This document shows positions 24,780 to 33,689 of a stretch of DNA of 60,799 nt, piece after piece (the stretch's first letter is position 1; the number at the start of each line of letters is the position of its first letter). The notes under the pieces were generated by a model. It was not told where the DNA came from and did no database searches. It worked only from the letters and a program-made list of their open reading frames with translations. The position numbers were made by a program, and so were the translations under genes. The stretch lies in the NCBI RefSeq assembly GCF_001667735.1, contig NZ_LZJN01000187.1, positions 1 to 60,799 of the forward strand, read 5' to 3'. The stretch is from Mycobacterium sp. E183. GTDB lineage: Bacteria; Actinomycetota; Actinomycetes; Mycobacteriales; Mycobacteriaceae.

Positions 24780-27632
24780 ATGACTCGATACACCACCCAG
24801 CCGCGACGACTCCGCGTCTCCGCGCTCGCGGCGGTGGCCAACCCGTCCTACGCCCGCATCGACACCTGGAACCTGCTCGACGACGCGTGCCGCCACCTCG
24901 CCGAGGTCGACCTGGCCGGGCACGACAAGACGCACGACGTGGCCCGGGTGAAACGGTTGATGGACCGCATCGCCGCCTACGAGCGGTATTGGCTGTACCC
25001 GGGCGCGGCGAACCTGGCGACCTTCCGCGCGCACCTGGAGAGCCTGTCCACGGTGCGGCTCACCGAAGAGGTCTCGATGGCCGTGCGGCTGCTGAGCGAA
25101 TACGGCGACCGCGCAGGGCTTTTCGACACCTCCGCGCCGCTGGCCGACCAGGAGCTGGTGGCCCAGGCCAAGAAACAGCATTTTTACACCGTGCTGCTCG
25201 CCGACGACGCCCCCGCGACGGCCCCCGACTGCCTGGCCGAATGCCTGCGGGCGCTGCGCAACCCCTCCGACGACGTGCAGTTCGAAATCCTGGTGGCGCC
25301 CAGCGTCGAGGACGCCATCGCCGCCGTCGCCCTGAACGGCGAGATCCAGGCCGCGATCATCCGCGACGACCTGCCGCTGCGCTCCCGAGACCGGCTGCCG
25401 CTGATGAACACCCTGCTCGGGGCCAACGAGGACGTGGACATCCCCGACCGCGCCAACGACTGGGTGGAGTGCGGCGAATGGATCCGCGAGCTGCGGCCCC
25501 ACATCGATCTGTACCTGCTCACCGACGAGTCGATCGCGGCCGGCGACGACACCGAGCCCGACGTATACGACCGGACGTTCTACCGGCTCAACGACGTGAC
25601 CGACCTCTACAGCACCGTGCTCGCGGGGCTGCGGAACCGTTTCTCCACACCGTTTTTCGACGCGCTGCGCGCGTACGCGGCGGCGCCGGTGGGGCAGTTC
25701 CACGCGCTGCCGGTCGCGCGCGGTGCCAGCATCTTCAACTCGAAGTCCTTGCAGGACATGGGCGAATTCTACGGCCGCAACATCTTCATGGCCGAGACCT
25801 CGACCACCTCCGGCGGCCTCGACTCGCTGCTCGACCCGCACGGCAACATCAAGAAGGCGATGGACAAGGCCGCGCACACGTGGAATTCCAACCACACGTA
25901 TTTCGTCACCAACGGCACCTCGACGGCCAACAAGATCGTCGTGCAGTCGCTGACCCGGCCGGGCGACATCGTGCTGATCGACCGCAACTGCCACAAGTCG
26001 CACCACTACGGGCTGGTGCTGGCCGGGGCGTACCCGCTGTACCTGGACGCATACCCGTTGCCGCAGTTCGCCATCTACGGGGCGGTGTCGCTGCGCACCA
26101 TCAAGCAGACGCTGCTCGACCTCGAGGCGGCCGGCCAACTGCACCGCGTGCGCATGCTGCTGCTGACCAACTGCACCTTCGACGGGGTGGTCTACAACCC
26201 GTTGCAGGTCATGCAGGAGGTGCTGGCGATCAAGCCCGACATCTGCTTCCTGTGGGACGAGGCGTGGTACGCCTTCGCCACCGCGGTGCCGTGGGCACGG
26301 CAGCGCACCGCCATGGTGTCGGCCGAGCGCCTCGAGCAGATGCTGGCCTCCCCGGAATACGCCGCCGAATACCGGAAATGGGCGGCCGAAATGGAACGGG
26401 TGCAAAACGGGGGGGACCGGTCCGACTGGGTGGACCGCGCGCTGCTGCCCGACCCCGCCAAGGCGCGGGTGCGGGTCTACGCGACGCACTCGACGCACAA
26501 GTCGCTCTCGGCGCTGCGGCAGGCGTCGATGATCCACGTCCGCGACCAGGACTTCAATGCCCTGAACCGGGATGCCTTCGGTGAGGCGTTCCTGACCCAC
26601 ACCTCGACGTCGCCGAACCAGCAGTTGCTGGCGTCGCTGGACCTGGCGCGCCGCCAGGTCGACATCGAGGGTTTCCAGCTGGTCCGGCAGACCTACGACA
26701 TGGCGCTGGTGTTCCGGCATCGGGTGCGCCGAGACCGGTTGATCAGCAAGTGGTTCCGCATCCTCGACGAGTCCGACCTGGTGCCCGAGGAATTCCGGGC
26801 GTCGTCGGTGAGCTCGTACCGCGAGGTCAGGCAGGGCGCGCTGGCCGAATGGAACGAGGCGTGGCGCTCCGATCAGTTCGTGCTGGATGCGACGCGGGTG
26901 ACCCTGTTCGTCGGCAAGACCGGGATGAACGGGTATGACTTCCGCGAGAAGATCCTGATGGAGCGATTCGGCATCCAGATCAACAAGACGTCGATCAACA
27001 GCGTGCTGTTGATCTTCACCATCGGCGTCACGTGGTCCAGCGTGCACTACCTCCTGGACGTATTACGCAGGGTCGCAACCGATTTCGACCGCGCCGAGAA
27101 CGCGGCCAGCGTCGCCGACCGGGCGTTGCAGGAGCGTCACGTCGAGGAGATCACCCAGGACCTGCCGCACCTGCCCGACTTCAGCGAGTTCGACGTCGCC
27201 TTCCGGCCCGTCGACGCGTGCGTCTTCGGTGACATGCGGTCGGCCTTCTACGCCGGCTACGAGGAGTCCGATCGCGAGCACGTCCTGATCGGCATGGCGG
27301 GGCGGCGGCTGGCCGAGGGCAAGACGCTGGTGTCCACCACGTTCGTCGTGCCCTACCCGCCGGGATTCCCGGTGCTGGTGCCCGGGCAGGTGGTCTCCAA
27401 GGAGATCATCTACTTCCTGGCCCAGCTCGACGTCAAGGAGATCCACGGGTACAACCCAGACCTCGGGCTGTCGGTCTTCACCGAGTCCGCGCTGGCGCGG
27501 ATGGAGGCGCAGCGCAACGCGGCGCTGGCCGCGGTCGGTACCGCCTATCCGTCTTTCGAGTTGCCGTCGGACGCCACCGGCATGAACGGGGCCCGCAACG
27601 GTGATCGCGCCGCCGTGAGCGAAGACGCCTGA
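24780..27632 (+). CDS. PLP-dependent amino acid decarboxylase, Orn/Lys/Arg class (Rv2531c-like)
   Basis: This 950-residue fold-type I PLP enzyme belongs to the large Orn/Lys/Arg decarboxylase family. An N-terminal receiver-like domain (about 1-300) is followed by the catalytic domain. The Schiff-base Lys574 is in THSTHKSLS, the cofactor-stacking and Asp region is in FLWDEAWYAF, and SNHTYFVTNGTST marks the start of the fold. The substrate (Arg, Lys or Orn) cannot be fixed from these motifs. A gap of 68 bp separates it from the upstream operon, so it may have its own promoter. It ends the first Mtb-syntenic block. Confidence 0.9.
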   Translation: MTRYTTQPRRLRVSALAAVANPSYARIDTWNLLDDACRHLAEVDLAGHDKTHDVARVKRLMDRIAAYERYWLYPGAANLATFRAHLESLSTVRLTEEVSMAVRLLSEYGDRAGLFDTSAPLADQELVAQAKKQHFYTVLLADDAPATAPDCLAECLRALRNPSDDVQFEILVAPSVEDAIAAVALNGEIQAAIIRDDLPLRSRDRLPLMNTLLGANEDVDIPDRANDWVECGEWIRELRPHIDLYLLTDESIAAGDDTEPDVYDRTFYRLNDVTDLYSTVLAGLRNRFSTPFFDALRAYAAAPVGQFHALPVARGASIFNSKSLQDMGEFYGRNIFMAETSTTSGGLDSLLDPHGNIKKAMDKAAHTWNSNHTYFVTNGTSTANKIVVQSLTRPGDIVLIDRNCHKSHHYGLVLAGAYPLYLDAYPLPQFAIYGAVSLRTIKQTLLDLEAAGQLHRVRMLLLTNCTFDGVVYNPLQVMQEVLAIKPDICFLWDEAWYAFATAVPWARQRTAMVSAERLEQMLASPEYAAEYRKWAAEMERVQNGGDRSDWVDRALLPDPAKARVRVYATHSTHKSLSALRQASMIHVRDQDFNALNRDAFGEAFLTHTSTSPNQQLLASLDLARRQVDIEGFQLVRQTYDMALVFRHRVRRDRLISKWFRILDESDLVPEEFRASSVSSYREVRQGALAEWNEAWRSDQFVLDATRVTLFVGKTGMNGYDFREKILMERFGIQINKTSINSVLLIFTIGVTWSSVHYLLDVLRRVATDFDRAENAASVADRALQERHVEEITQDLPHLPDFSEFDVAFRPVDACVFGDMRSAFYAGYEESDREHVLIGMAGRRLAEGKTLVSTTFVVPYPPGFPVLVPGQVVSKEIIYFLAQLDVKEIHGYNPDLGLSVFTESALARMEAQRNAALAAVGTAYPSFELPSDATGMNGARNGDRAAVSEDA

Positions 27633-27633
27633 G

Positions 27634-27903
27634 TTAGCCGGCCTGCCGGCCCGGATCCGACGTGGGCTGCGCGGGCCAGCCGAGCTCCCCTCGCAGGAGC
27701 CCGCGCGCGATCGCGTCGTGCCGGGCCGGGCTGCCGGCCGGAGCGCTCGTGGGGCAGGTGCAATTGAGGGTGTTGAACGGGCTGGGATCGGCGTTGGCCG
27801 GCGCGGCCGCCAGTAGGGTGGAGCCGAGGACCGTGGCGGCGAAAATCAGCAGTTGGGTGAGCGCGCCGTTCTGACGACGCGCGGGGCGTGCGGTATCAGA
27901 CAT
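27634..27903 (-). CDS. Small secreted protein with two cysteines
   Basis: This 89-residue protein has a basic head, a hydrophobic stretch (about residues 17-35) and an Ala-rich cleavage region near APANADPSP, which is a typical Sec signal peptide. The mature part of about 50 residues contains NCTCP, so the two cysteines are spaced by one residue, and then an Ala-Arg-Gly-Leu-Leu segment. I have seen similar short exported mycobacterial proteins, but know no function. It is convergent with the decarboxylase, with stop codons one base apart. Confidence 0.65.
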   Translation of the reverse strand: MSDTARPARRQNGALTQLLIFAATVLGSTLLAAAPANADPSPFNTLNCTCPTSAPAGSPARHDAIARGLLRGELGWPAQPTSDPGRQAG

Positions 27904-27949
27904 GACAACTTAAGCGTAGGTCGCGGAGCTGGGAAGCCGCTGAGAGCGG

Positions 27950-28726
27950 TCAGGCGTCTTCCCGGGCCGCACTGGGGTGGCGTCCCGGCCGCTGCGGCAG
28001 CACGACGAGCAGGGCCACGATGACCGCGGCGAGCACCGCCGAGGCCAGCGGGCGGCTCAGGGCCAGGCCGCCGTCGGCCACCGGCTTGTCGATGAAGTCG
28101 CCGACCGTCGCGCCCAGCGGCCGGGTCAGGATGAACGCGACCCAGAACAACGCGACGCGCGAGATGCCGGTCCAGTAGTAGAGGGCGATCACCACGGCCA
28201 GGCCGGCCGCGAACACCAATGCGCCACGCTCGTAACCGAATCCGCGGGTGTCGGCCAGCCAATCGCCGAGCGCGGTGCCCAGGGTCTGCGAGAAGGTGAT
28301 AGTCGCCCAATAGAAGGCCTCGACCTTCGGCGTCGACACGGTGGTGACCGATACGGTCCCCTCCGTCCAGCGCCAGAGGCCCAGGGTGGCCATCAGGCAA
28401 CCCAACAGCAGCAGCGACCCTCCGGTGTACCCGATGCCCAGCGACCGGTCGGCGAAGTCGGCCAACGTCGTGCCGAACGTCGTCGACGCCACGATCGTCG
28501 CCCAGTACAGCGACGCATGGAAGCGCTTGGCCAGGATCTGTGCGGCAACCAGCACCACCAGCGCGACACCGAAGAGCGCGACCCCGGCGGCATAGCCCCA
28601 GTTCAGCGTCATCGTGACGGTATCGCCGCCGGTCTCACCCAAGGTGGTGGCCAAGATCTTGATGATCCAGAACCCCAGGGTTACCGCCGGAACCTTGGTC
28701 AACGCCTGCCGCGAAACGTCACTCAT
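27950..28726 (-). CDS. Membrane protein of the COG4705 type with four internal repeats
   Basis: This 258-residue protein has about eight hydrophobic helices. One motif recurs four times: an aromatic-rich helix (FW, YW, YW, FW), then a Thr/Leu-Gly pattern, and an acidic residue before a turn. The copies are near residues 18-35 (TTLGETGGD), 72-95 (TTFGTTLAD), 135-160 (TLGTALGD) and 190-212 (PLGATVGD). The recurring Gly-Asp after a helix suggests a pseudo-fourfold transporter or channel with an acidic ring. Function is unknown. It has its own promoter region and is not in an operon with its neighbours. Confidence 0.75.
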   Translation of the reverse strand: MSDVSRQALTKVPAVTLGFWIIKILATTLGETGGDTVTMTLNWGYAAGVALFGVALVVLVAAQILAKRFHASLYWATIVASTTFGTTLADFADRSLGIGYTGGSLLLLGCLMATLGLWRWTEGTVSVTTVSTPKVEAFYWATITFSQTLGTALGDWLADTRGFGYERGALVFAAGLAVVIALYYWTGISRVALFWVAFILTRPLGATVGDFIDKPVADGGLALSRPLASAVLAAVIVALLVVLPQRPGRHPSAAREDA

Positions 28727-29013
28727 CCACAGTCCAGTTCGTGTCGGTGGTCATGCGCTTCGAGGGTAGCCGCGCTGAGAAAACGCCGTATTGACGCATA
28801 AGAAAAGGCTATGTTCACGCTGTGAATCGCCCTGGTGACGAGGTGGTTGCACCGCGTGGCCAAATGATCACGCACACAACGCAATTCGCAAATTCTGTCC
28901 CCTTGGACCGGACGTGAATGCTGAGCTCTTGTTATCAAATACCTTAGCGTTCAATAAGTTACGGTGTCGCCGCGGCGCCGAGGTGCCCGGCGAACGATGA
29001 AGCCCGTGCCACC
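28727..29013. promoter_or_regulatory. AT-richer divergent intergenic region with a palindrome and promoter-like elements
   Basis: This 287-bp gap serves both the COG4705 gene (minus) and the MFS gene (plus). A perfect inverted repeat TTCAC-GCT-GTGAA lies at 28814-28826 next to a TATGTT (28810-28815). A second AT-rich patch at 28929-28960 contains TTGTTA and TAAGTT, which could be -35/-10 elements for the MFS gene, though spaced 20 nt apart. I see no coding frame here. Confidence 0.4.
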
Positions 29014-30279
29014 ATGGATTGCATGCTTACCGAGGCCGGCGGCGCACACCAACTCGGCGCGGGCGCGCGCTGGTCGGTCATGGCCGTCTCCCTGGGGGTT
29101 ACGGCGACCTCGTTCCTGTTCATCAACGGCGTTGCGTTCCTGATCCCTTCGCTGCAGGGGCGCAGGGGCATTTCGTTGACCGAAGCGGGCCTGTTGTCAT
29201 CGATGCCGAGTTGGGGCATGGTCGTCACGCTCGTGCTCTGGGGCTGGGTGCTGGACCGCGTCGGTGAGCGGGTCGTGCTGACCGCCGGTTCTGCGCTCAC
29301 GGCGGTGGCGGCGTACGCGGCGGCGTCGGCCCACTCGATGGTGGCCGTCGGGGTCTTCCTGTTTCTCGGGGGGATGGCCGCCGCCAGCTGCAACACCGCC
29401 GGCGGCCGGCTGGTGTCCGCCTGGTTCCCGGCGCATCAACGGGGCCTGGCGATGGGCATCCGCCAGACCGCGCAACCGTTGGGGATCGCCCTGGGTGCGC
29501 TCGTGATACCGGAGCTGGCCGAGCGCGGTCCCCGTTCCGGGCTGATGTTCCTCGCGCTGATGTGCACGGTGGCCGCGATGGCCAGCGCGCTCGGGATCGT
29601 CGATCCGCCGCGAAAATCCCGCAAGATAGCCACCGAGGCCGAGCTGGCCAGCCCGTATCGCGGATCGTCCGTGCTCTGGCGAATTCACGCGGTGGGCGCC
29701 CTGCTGATGGTGCCGCAGACGGTGACCGTGACCTTCATGCTCGTGTGGCTGATACACCACCACGGGTGGTCGGTCGCCGCCGCCGGCGGCCTGGTCACCG
29801 TGTGTCAATTGCTGGGCGCGGCGGGCCGAATCGCCGTCGGGCGCTGGTCGGACCGCGTCGGCTCGCGGATGCGGCCGGTCCGCACCATCGCGGTCGGCGC
29901 CGCGCTGACCCTGTTGCTGCTCGCCCTCACCGACGGCACCGGTTCGGGTTACGACGTGTTGCTCATGGTCGTCATCTCGGTGCTCGCGGTGCTCGACAAC
30001 GGGCTCGAGGCCACCGCCATCACCGAGTTCGCCGGACCGTTCTGGAGCGGGCGCGCGTTGGGTCTGCAGAACACCACCCAACGGCTGACGGCCGCCGCCG
30101 GGCCCCCGCTTTTCGGTGCGCTGATCATGGCCGCCGGATACCCGCCGGCCTGGGCGCTGTGCGCGTTGTTTCCGTTGGCGGCCGTGCCATTGGTGCCCGC
30201 GCGGTCGCGCCCTGCCGGATCGCAAGGTGTACCGCCGGGGCCCGGCCGCGATCCCGAGATGGTCAGCGCTTCGCGATAG
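29014..30279 (+). CDS. Major facilitator superfamily transporter
   Basis: This 421-residue protein has about twelve hydrophobic helices in two halves. The loop between helices 2 and 3 carries the MFS signature-like GWVLDRVGER, and its second-half counterpart is GRWSDRVGSR. Basic residues in the central loop (RKSRK) divide the halves. The substrate is unknown, although the fold is like nitrate/nitrite porter and oxalate/formate antiporter type proteins. A second ATG lies three codons into the frame. It is followed after 191 bp by the GntR cluster, so a related substrate is possible but unproven. Confidence 0.85.
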   Translation: MDCMLTEAGGAHQLGAGARWSVMAVSLGVTATSFLFINGVAFLIPSLQGRRGISLTEAGLLSSMPSWGMVVTLVLWGWVLDRVGERVVLTAGSALTAVAAYAAASAHSMVAVGVFLFLGGMAAASCNTAGGRLVSAWFPAHQRGLAMGIRQTAQPLGIALGALVIPELAERGPRSGLMFLALMCTVAAMASALGIVDPPRKSRKIATEAELASPYRGSSVLWRIHAVGALLMVPQTVTVTFMLVWLIHHHGWSVAAAGGLVTVCQLLGAAGRIAVGRWSDRVGSRMRPVRTIAVGAALTLLLLALTDGTGSGYDVLLMVVISVLAVLDNGLEATAITEFAGPFWSGRALGLQNTTQRLTAAAGPPLFGALIMAAGYPPAWALCALFPLAAVPLVPARSRPAGSQGVPPGPGRDPEMVSASR

Positions 30280-30458
30280 CCCGTGCCCCAAACGGTTCCG
30301 CTCACCGCGATCGGAACCACGACGGCGGCGCCGGGGTGGCGCAATGGTGCGCCGGCTCCCGGTTTTGGCTGGTCGCCGATGAAAGCGCCCCGGCGCAATG
30401 CCCCGAGGCGCCGGCGGGGGCCCTCGTCGCTTGGCCGAAATGCGCCCCTGAGCCGCGT

Positions 30459-30464
30459 TAGCGT
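30459..30464 (+). promoter_or_regulatory. Probable leaderless -10 box (TAGCGT) for the GntR-ferredoxin-ABC-flavoprotein cluster
   Basis: The TANNNT element ends 6 nt before the GTG at 30471, which has no ribosome site. This spacing puts the transcription start at the start codon and supports the chosen start of the regulator gene. No good -35 was found at normal spacing. Confidence 0.4.
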
Positions 30465-30470
30465 GGCCGC

Positions 30471-31205
30471 GTGGCGCAACCGATCAGCAGCGAGCCCAGG
30501 GCCGACCGCGCCCGCCGGGTCGCCGACGTGTTGCGCCAACAGATCCACGCCGACGCCTATCCCGCCGGGTTGCCGGCCGAACACGACCTGGCGGCCGAAT
30601 TCCTGGTGTCGCGCAACACCGTTCGTGAGGCGCTTGCGCTGCTGAAGCACGAGGGGTTGATCGAGCGCGGGCCCAAGGTCGGCACGCACGTCGCCCAGCG
30701 CAAGTACTCGCACGGGCTGGACGCGTTGCTGGGGCTGAAGGAGACTTTCAAGAACCTGGGTGAGGTGCGCAACGAGGTGCGCGCCGCAATGCCCGTCGCC
30801 GCGCCGCCGTCGGTGGCCCGCCGGTTGGGGCTGGCGCCCGGCGAACAGGCGGTCTTCATCGAACGCCTGCGCTACCTCGGCGACCTGCCGCTCAGCCTCG
30901 ATCTGACCTACCTGGCCCCGGGTATCGGGGAGCAGGTGCTGCGCCATCCGCTGGAGACCAACGATGTGTTCGCGCTCATCGAAGAGGTCAGCGGGCAGCG
31001 GCTGGGCTCGGCGTCGCTCGCGCTGGAGGCCATCCCCGCCGACGCGCATTCGGCGGCCACCCTGCAGGTGCCCGACGGGGCCGCACTGCTCATGCTGGAG
31101 CGGCTCACCAGTCTCGCCGACGGCACACCCGTTGACTTGGAGTACATCCGGATGCGTGGCGATCGAATCACCATGCGCGGCAGCCTGACAAGGAGCGATA
31201 CATGA
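30471..31205 (+). CDS. GntR-family regulator with UTRA effector domain (HutC type)
   Basis: This 244-residue protein starts with a winged helix-turn-helix (about residues 10-75), with LPAEHDLAAEF and SRNTVREALALL followed by the wing GLIERGPKVGTHV. The remaining 165 residues form a UTRA domain, which senses small ligands. It probably represses its own operon in the absence of a substrate of the transport system that follows. The last bases overlap the ferredoxin start (ATGA), so the regulator and pathway genes are translated together. Confidence 0.9.
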   Translation: MAQPISSEPRADRARRVADVLRQQIHADAYPAGLPAEHDLAAEFLVSRNTVREALALLKHEGLIERGPKVGTHVAQRKYSHGLDALLGLKETFKNLGEVRNEVRAAMPVAAPPSVARRLGLAPGEQAVFIERLRYLGDLPLSLDLTYLAPGIGEQVLRHPLETNDVFALIEEVSGQRLGSASLALEAIPADAHSAATLQVPDGAALLMLERLTSLADGTPVDLEYIRMRGDRITMRGSLTRSDT

Positions 31206-31432
31206 CGCTGGTCAACAACACCCGGGCCGACGTGCCGGTGACGATCGACGAGTCGTTGTGCATCGACGGCTGCACCCTGTGCGTCGAGGTCTGTCCGCTG
31301 GACGCGCTGGCGATCAACCCCGACACCGGCAAGGCATTCATGCACGTCGACGAGTGCTGGTACTGCGGCCCCTGCGCGGCTCGGTGTCCGACCGGCGCCG
31401 TCACCGTGAACATGCCCTATCTCCTCCGCTGA
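31202..31432 (+). CDS. Small 2x[4Fe-4S] ferredoxin (AprB-like)
   Basis: This 76-residue protein has two four-cysteine clusters. The second is canonical: Cys52-x2-Cys55-x2-Cys58-x3-Cys62-Pro. The first, Cys20-x3-Cys24-x2-Cys27-x3-Cys31-Pro, has one extra residue between its first two cysteines. It likely passes electrons to or from the flavoprotein encoded at the end of the operon, as AprB does for AprA in APS reductase. It is shorter than AprB and lacks its long tail. It is coupled to the GntR gene by ATGA and lies 14 bp before the lipoprotein gene. Confidence 0.88.
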   Translation: MTLVNNTRADVPVTIDESLCIDGCTLCVEVCPLDALAINPDTGKAFMHVDECWYCGPCAARCPTGAVTVNMPYLLR

Positions 31433-31446
31433 AACCCGATGCCATC

Positions 31447-32835
31447 ATGAAAAAGCATGCCCTCCGGCTGCTTTCGGTGGCGAGCGCGCTGGCCGTGTTC
31501 GCCAACGGGTGCTCGCTGGAATCGTTCTCGCAATCCTCCGGCGTGGTCAACGTCGTGGTGGGATACCAGTCGAAGACCATCAACACGGTGACCGCCGGCA
31601 CGCTGCTGCGTGCGCAGGGCTACCTCGAGCGGCGGCTCGCCGACATCACCACCCGCACCGGCACCAGATACGCCGTGCGCTGGCAGGATTACGACACCGG
31701 CGCCCCGATCACCGCCCAGATGCTTGCCGAGAAGATCGACATCGGATCGATGGGCGACTACCCGATGCTGATCAACGGGTCCAAGACCCAGGCCAACCCG
31801 CTGGCCCGCACGGAAATGGTGTCGGTCACCGGCTACAACCCCAAGGGCGCGCTGAACATGGTTGTGGTGGCGCCCGATTCGCCGGCGACCGCGCTCGCCG
31901 ACCTGGCCGGCGCCAAGGTGTCGGCCAGTGTGGGCTCCGCGGGCCACGGCACGTTAGTGCGTGCGCTGGGCAGGGCCGGCATCACCGGCGTCGAGGTACT
32001 CAACCAGCAGCCCCAGGTTGGCGCGTCCGCACTGGAATCGGGTCAGGTGAACGGGCTTTCGCAGTTCGTCGCGTGGCCCGGGCTGCTGGTGTACCAGGGC
32101 AAGGCCAAGCTGCTGTACGACGGGGCCGAGCTGAACCTGCCGACGCTGCACGGCGTGGTGGTGCGACGCGCATATGCGTCCTCGCACCCGGAGGTGCTGG
32201 CGGCGTTCCTGCAGGCGCAACTGGACGCCACCGACTTCCTCAACGATAAGCCGCTCGAGGCGGCGCGCATCGTCGCCCAGGCCAGCGGTCTGCCGCAGGA
32301 GGTGGTGTACCTCTACAACGGCCCCGGCGGGACGTCGTTCGACACCACGCTCAAGCCGTCGCTGATCGGCGCGCTGAAAAGCGATGTGCCCTACCTGAAA
32401 TCGATCGGTGACTTCGCCGACCTCGACGTGGGGAAGTTCGCGGTGGACGATCCGCTGCGCGCGGTGTTCGCCGCCCGCGGGCTGGACTACGCCGCCACCC
32501 GGGCGCGGGCCACCAACCCGTCCCTGCTCTCCGGCGACCCCGCGCTGACCAGCGAGCTGTGGTTGGACGGCGCCGACACGACGCAGACGGTCGCGAACCC
32601 CACCGGCTTGCTGCGGGCGGTCGCCGAGGCCACCGCCCGCGGCGGGAAAATCCGCGCGGCCTACGTTCCCGACGCCGAGCTCGGCACCCGGTGGTTCGCC
32701 GACAAGGCGGTGTGGGTGAAAGACGGCCGAAACTATCTGCCGTTCGGCACGCAGGCCGGGGCGCACCGGTACCTGGGGGCCCACCCGGGCGGCGTCGTGA
32801 TGAATTACCAGCAGGCACTGGGAGGTTCGGTATGA
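31447..32835 (+). CDS. Substrate-binding lipoprotein of a NitT/TauT-type ABC transporter with a NosL-like C-terminus
   Basis: This 462-residue exported protein has a lipobox-like A-N-G-Cys22 after a hydrophobic signal, so it should be lipid-anchored. Residues 35-330 are a type 2 periplasmic binding domain of the nitrate/sulfonate/taurine kind (for example the GSMGDYPML region and the ASVGSAGHGT loop). It is about 130 residues longer than usual. The last 50 residues (around KAVWVKDGRNYLPFGTQAGA) resemble the end of NosL copper-binding accessory proteins, though this is a weak match made by eye. It overlaps the permease gene by ATGA. Confidence 0.82.
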   Translation: MKKHALRLLSVASALAVFANGCSLESFSQSSGVVNVVVGYQSKTINTVTAGTLLRAQGYLERRLADITTRTGTRYAVRWQDYDTGAPITAQMLAEKIDIGSMGDYPMLINGSKTQANPLARTEMVSVTGYNPKGALNMVVVAPDSPATALADLAGAKVSASVGSAGHGTLVRALGRAGITGVEVLNQQPQVGASALESGQVNGLSQFVAWPGLLVYQGKAKLLYDGAELNLPTLHGVVVRRAYASSHPEVLAAFLQAQLDATDFLNDKPLEAARIVAQASGLPQEVVYLYNGPGGTSFDTTLKPSLIGALKSDVPYLKSIGDFADLDVGKFAVDDPLRAVFAARGLDYAATRARATNPSLLSGDPALTSELWLDGADTTQTVANPTGLLRAVAEATARGGKIRAAYVPDAELGTRWFADKAVWVKDGRNYLPFGTQAGAHRYLGAHPGGVVMNYQQALGGSV

Positions 32836-33689
32836 CCGTCGAAGCAGTGGCCGACCGGGCGCCCGGCGTGATCCCGACGCCCGCGCTCGCGCATACGCGG
32901 CGGCGCACCTCCGCCTGGGGGTCGCGGCTGCTGCGGCTGGCGTCGGTGCTGGCCGCAATCGGGTTGTGGCAGTTGCTCACCGCGGGCAAGGTGCGGCTGC
33001 TGCTGCGGTTCGACACGTTGCCCACCGTCACGCAGATCGTGCACGCGCTGCAGCGGCGGCTCGGTGCCGGCGAGTACTGGCTCGACCTGGCGCAGTCGTT
33101 GATCCGCATCCTCACCGGCTTCGGGTTGGCGGCCGTGATCGGCGTGGCGACCGGTGTCCTGCTGGGCCGTTCGCGCCTGTTCGCCGACCTGTTCGGTCCC
33201 CTGGCCGAGTTGGCGCGCCCCGTCCCCGCGATCGCGATCGTGCCCGTGGCGATCCTGCTGTTCCCGACCGACGAGGCGGGCATCGTGTTCATCACGTTCC
33301 TCGCCGCCTACTTCCCGATCATGGTCAGCACCCGGCACGCCGTGCGGGCGCTGCCGACCCTGTGGGAGGACTCGGTGCGCACGCTGGGCGGTGGCCGGTG
33401 GGCGGTGCTGACCCAGGTGGTGCTGCCGGGCATCTTGCCGGGCGTGTTCGGCGGCCTGTCGGTCGGCATGGGCGTGGCCTGGATCTGCGTCATCTCCGCC
33501 GAGATGATCTCGGGCCGCCTCGGCGTCGGCTACCGCACCTGGCAGGACTACACCGTGCTGGCCTACCCGCAGGTGTTCGTCGGCATCATCACCATCGGCG
33601 TCCTCGGGTTCGCCACGTCGGCGGCCGTCGAGTTGGTCGGCCGGCGGGTGACGCGCTGGTTGCCCCGAGCACAGGAAGGCTTGCGATGA
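32832..33689 (+). CDS. ABC transporter permease, NitT/TauT (sulfonate/nitrate/taurine) family
   Basis: This 285-residue inner-membrane protein has about six helices. The cytoplasmic coupling loop is visible as EDSVRTLGGGRWAVLTQVVL, the EAA-type loop of binding-protein-dependent permeases. The loop segment RPVPAIAIVPVAILLF is typical of SsuC/TauC/NrtB proteins. The ATG at 32832 is chosen because it overlaps the lipoprotein stop; the frame itself is open further upstream. It overlaps the ATPase gene by ATGA. Confidence 0.92.
   Translation: MTVEAVADRAPGVIPTPALAHTRRRTSAWGSRLLRLASVLAAIGLWQLLTAGKVRLLLRFDTLPTVTQIVHALQRRLGAGEYWLDLAQSLIRILTGFGLAAVIGVATGVLLGRSRLFADLFGPLAELARPVPAIAIVPVAILLFPTDEAGIVFITFLAAYFPIMVSTRHAVRALPTLWEDSVRTLGGGRWAVLTQVVLPGILPGVFGGLSVGMGVAWICVISAEMISGRLGVGYRTWQDYTVLAYPQVFVGIITIGVLGFATSAAVELVGRRVTRWLPRAQEGLR

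Noticed and set aside
24423..27047. 874-codon open frame on the minus strand
   Set aside because: It is antisense to the decarboxylase gene and has shadow-like composition.
30283..30645. 120-codon frame before and into the GntR gene
   Set aside because: It overlaps the regulator's HTH in another frame and has a Pro/Arg-rich shadow composition.
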